A stretch of 7,450 nucleotides of DNA from Bryobacteraceae bacterium (GTDB lineage: Bacteria; Acidobacteriota; Terriglobia; Bryobacterales; Bryobacteraceae): the NCBI GenBank assembly GCA_025929455.1, contig JAICMB010000147.1, positions 1-7,450 on the forward strand, written 5' to 3'. The translations under genes and the position numbers were made by a program. Of this stretch, positions 6,877-7,450 are shown piece after piece (the first letter of the stretch is position 1; every line of letters begins with the position of its first letter). A model generated the notes under the pieces. It saw only the letters and a program-made list of their open reading frames with translations, ran no database searches and was not told where the DNA came from.

Positions 6877-7450
6877 ATGAAGGAAGCGCCTAAATTCGCG
6901 GGTTCGTGGAAGGTTCTCTTTATCGGGTTGGACCAGCAGTTGCGGCGCGACCTGATGCCGTATTTGGCGCAGTGCTTCGAGAACGTATCGGTTTCTGATG
7001 TGGCCGGTTATGGGACGGACAGCTCCATGTTCGAGCCCGTCCGTAAGCAAGCGGCGCAGCTCTTTATTCTCGACGTAAGCTCGAATCCGGAAGCCGCGCT
7101 GGCACTGGTTCCCCACCTGACGCGCTCGCACCCGGACGCGCCTATCGTCGCCGTATTAAAGCAGAAAGACCCGGACCTGATCCTGGGCTGTCTGCGCCAA
7201 GGCACGGCCGATTTTCTGCTGCACCCCTTCACCGAGGAAGATATAAACACCGTGCTTGGGAAGGTGGTGGGCCCGCTCGCGCGCGCGACCGCACACGCCG
7301 GCGCAAAAGTATACGCGGTGATGCCCGTCAAAGGGGGCTGTGGGGCGAGCACGATCTCCTGCAACCTTGCCTTCCACTGTCAGCGCAGCTCTAAAAAACG
7401 GGTGCTGCTGGCCGATCTGGACCCGCTCGCCGGGACGCTGTCCTTTTTGC
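6877..7450 (+). CDS. cpaE: CpaE/TadZ-like pilus assembly ATPase, N-terminal part (runs off right edge)
   Basis: The open frame starts at ATG 6877 and continues without a stop to the window edge (191 complete codons). Residues about 11-130 form a receiver-like domain (WKVLFIGLD, then LFILDVSS with D66 at the phospho-acceptor position). The usual LLKPF lysine motif is LLHPF here, with H116 replacing Lys. From about residue 144 a MinD/ParA-type P-loop ATPase begins. Its deviant Walker A is KGGCGAST at 152-159: the signature K152 is kept but the second lysine is Ala, as commonly seen in the CpaE/TadZ group. LLADLDPLAGT at 177-187 is the Walker A' region. CpaE/TadZ proteins localise the Flp/Tad pilus secretion machinery at the cell pole. 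The ribosome binding site before ATG 6877 is weak, and TTG 6853 is an alternative start. Other members of a tad cluster would be expected to the right, beyond the window. The symbol is by family resemblance. Confidence 0.85.
   Translation, partial: MKEAPKFAGSWKVLFIGLDQQLRRDLMPYLAQCFENVSVSDVAGYGTDSSMFEPVRKQAAQLFILDVSSNPEAALALVPHLTRSHPDAPIVAVLKQKDPDLILGCLRQGTADFLLHPFTEEDINTVLGKVVGPLARATAHAGAKVYAVMPVKGGCGASTISCNLAFHCQRSSKKRVLLADLDPLAGTLSFL

Overview
The window is GC-rich, densely coded bacterial chromosome. The end of an outer-membrane TonB-dependent receptor shows that the host is a diderm. The receptor/PiuC pair and the MaeB-type malic enzyme suggest Pseudomonadota, probably a gamma-, beta- or alphaproteobacterium; the sequence does not let me be more specific. 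I see no rRNA, tRNA, CRISPR array, transposase or phage gene.

Layout. Positions 1-900 carry the 3' end of a siderophore receptor gene and, 3 bp later, a PiuC-type Fe(II)/2-oxoglutarate dioxygenase. This is the familiar fiu-ybiX / piuA-piuC iron-uptake pairing. Positions 943-5978 hold four more plus-strand genes: an NAD-dependent epimerase/dehydratase-like SDR, a histone-deacetylase-superfamily (AcuC-like) deacylase, a MaeB malic enzyme with a C-terminal phosphotransacetylase domain, and a class I SAM methyltransferase. The deacylase and malic enzyme genes overlap by ATGA and the methyltransferase follows after 9 bp, so these three are probably one transcript. The link to the upstream epimerase and iron genes is weaker, with gaps of 42 and about 84 bp.

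The methyltransferase gene converges, with only 2 bp between stop codons, on a minus-strand gene for a NarL/LuxR-family response regulator with a degenerate receiver. Across a 209-bp divergent intergenic region rich in inverted repeats, a plus-strand gene begins and runs off the right edge. It encodes a CpaE/TadZ-like protein: an atypical receiver domain followed by a MinD/ParA-type P-loop ATPase. This marks the likely start of a Flp/Tad pilus locus, and the divergent regulator is its obvious candidate controller.

No clearly new multi-gene system is visible. The points most worth following are the regulator/CpaE divergent region with its palindromes, the unusual receiver domains on both sides of it, and the translational coupling of a deacylase to an acetyl-CoA-linked malic enzyme. 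All family assignments come from reading motifs by eye; no database search was run.
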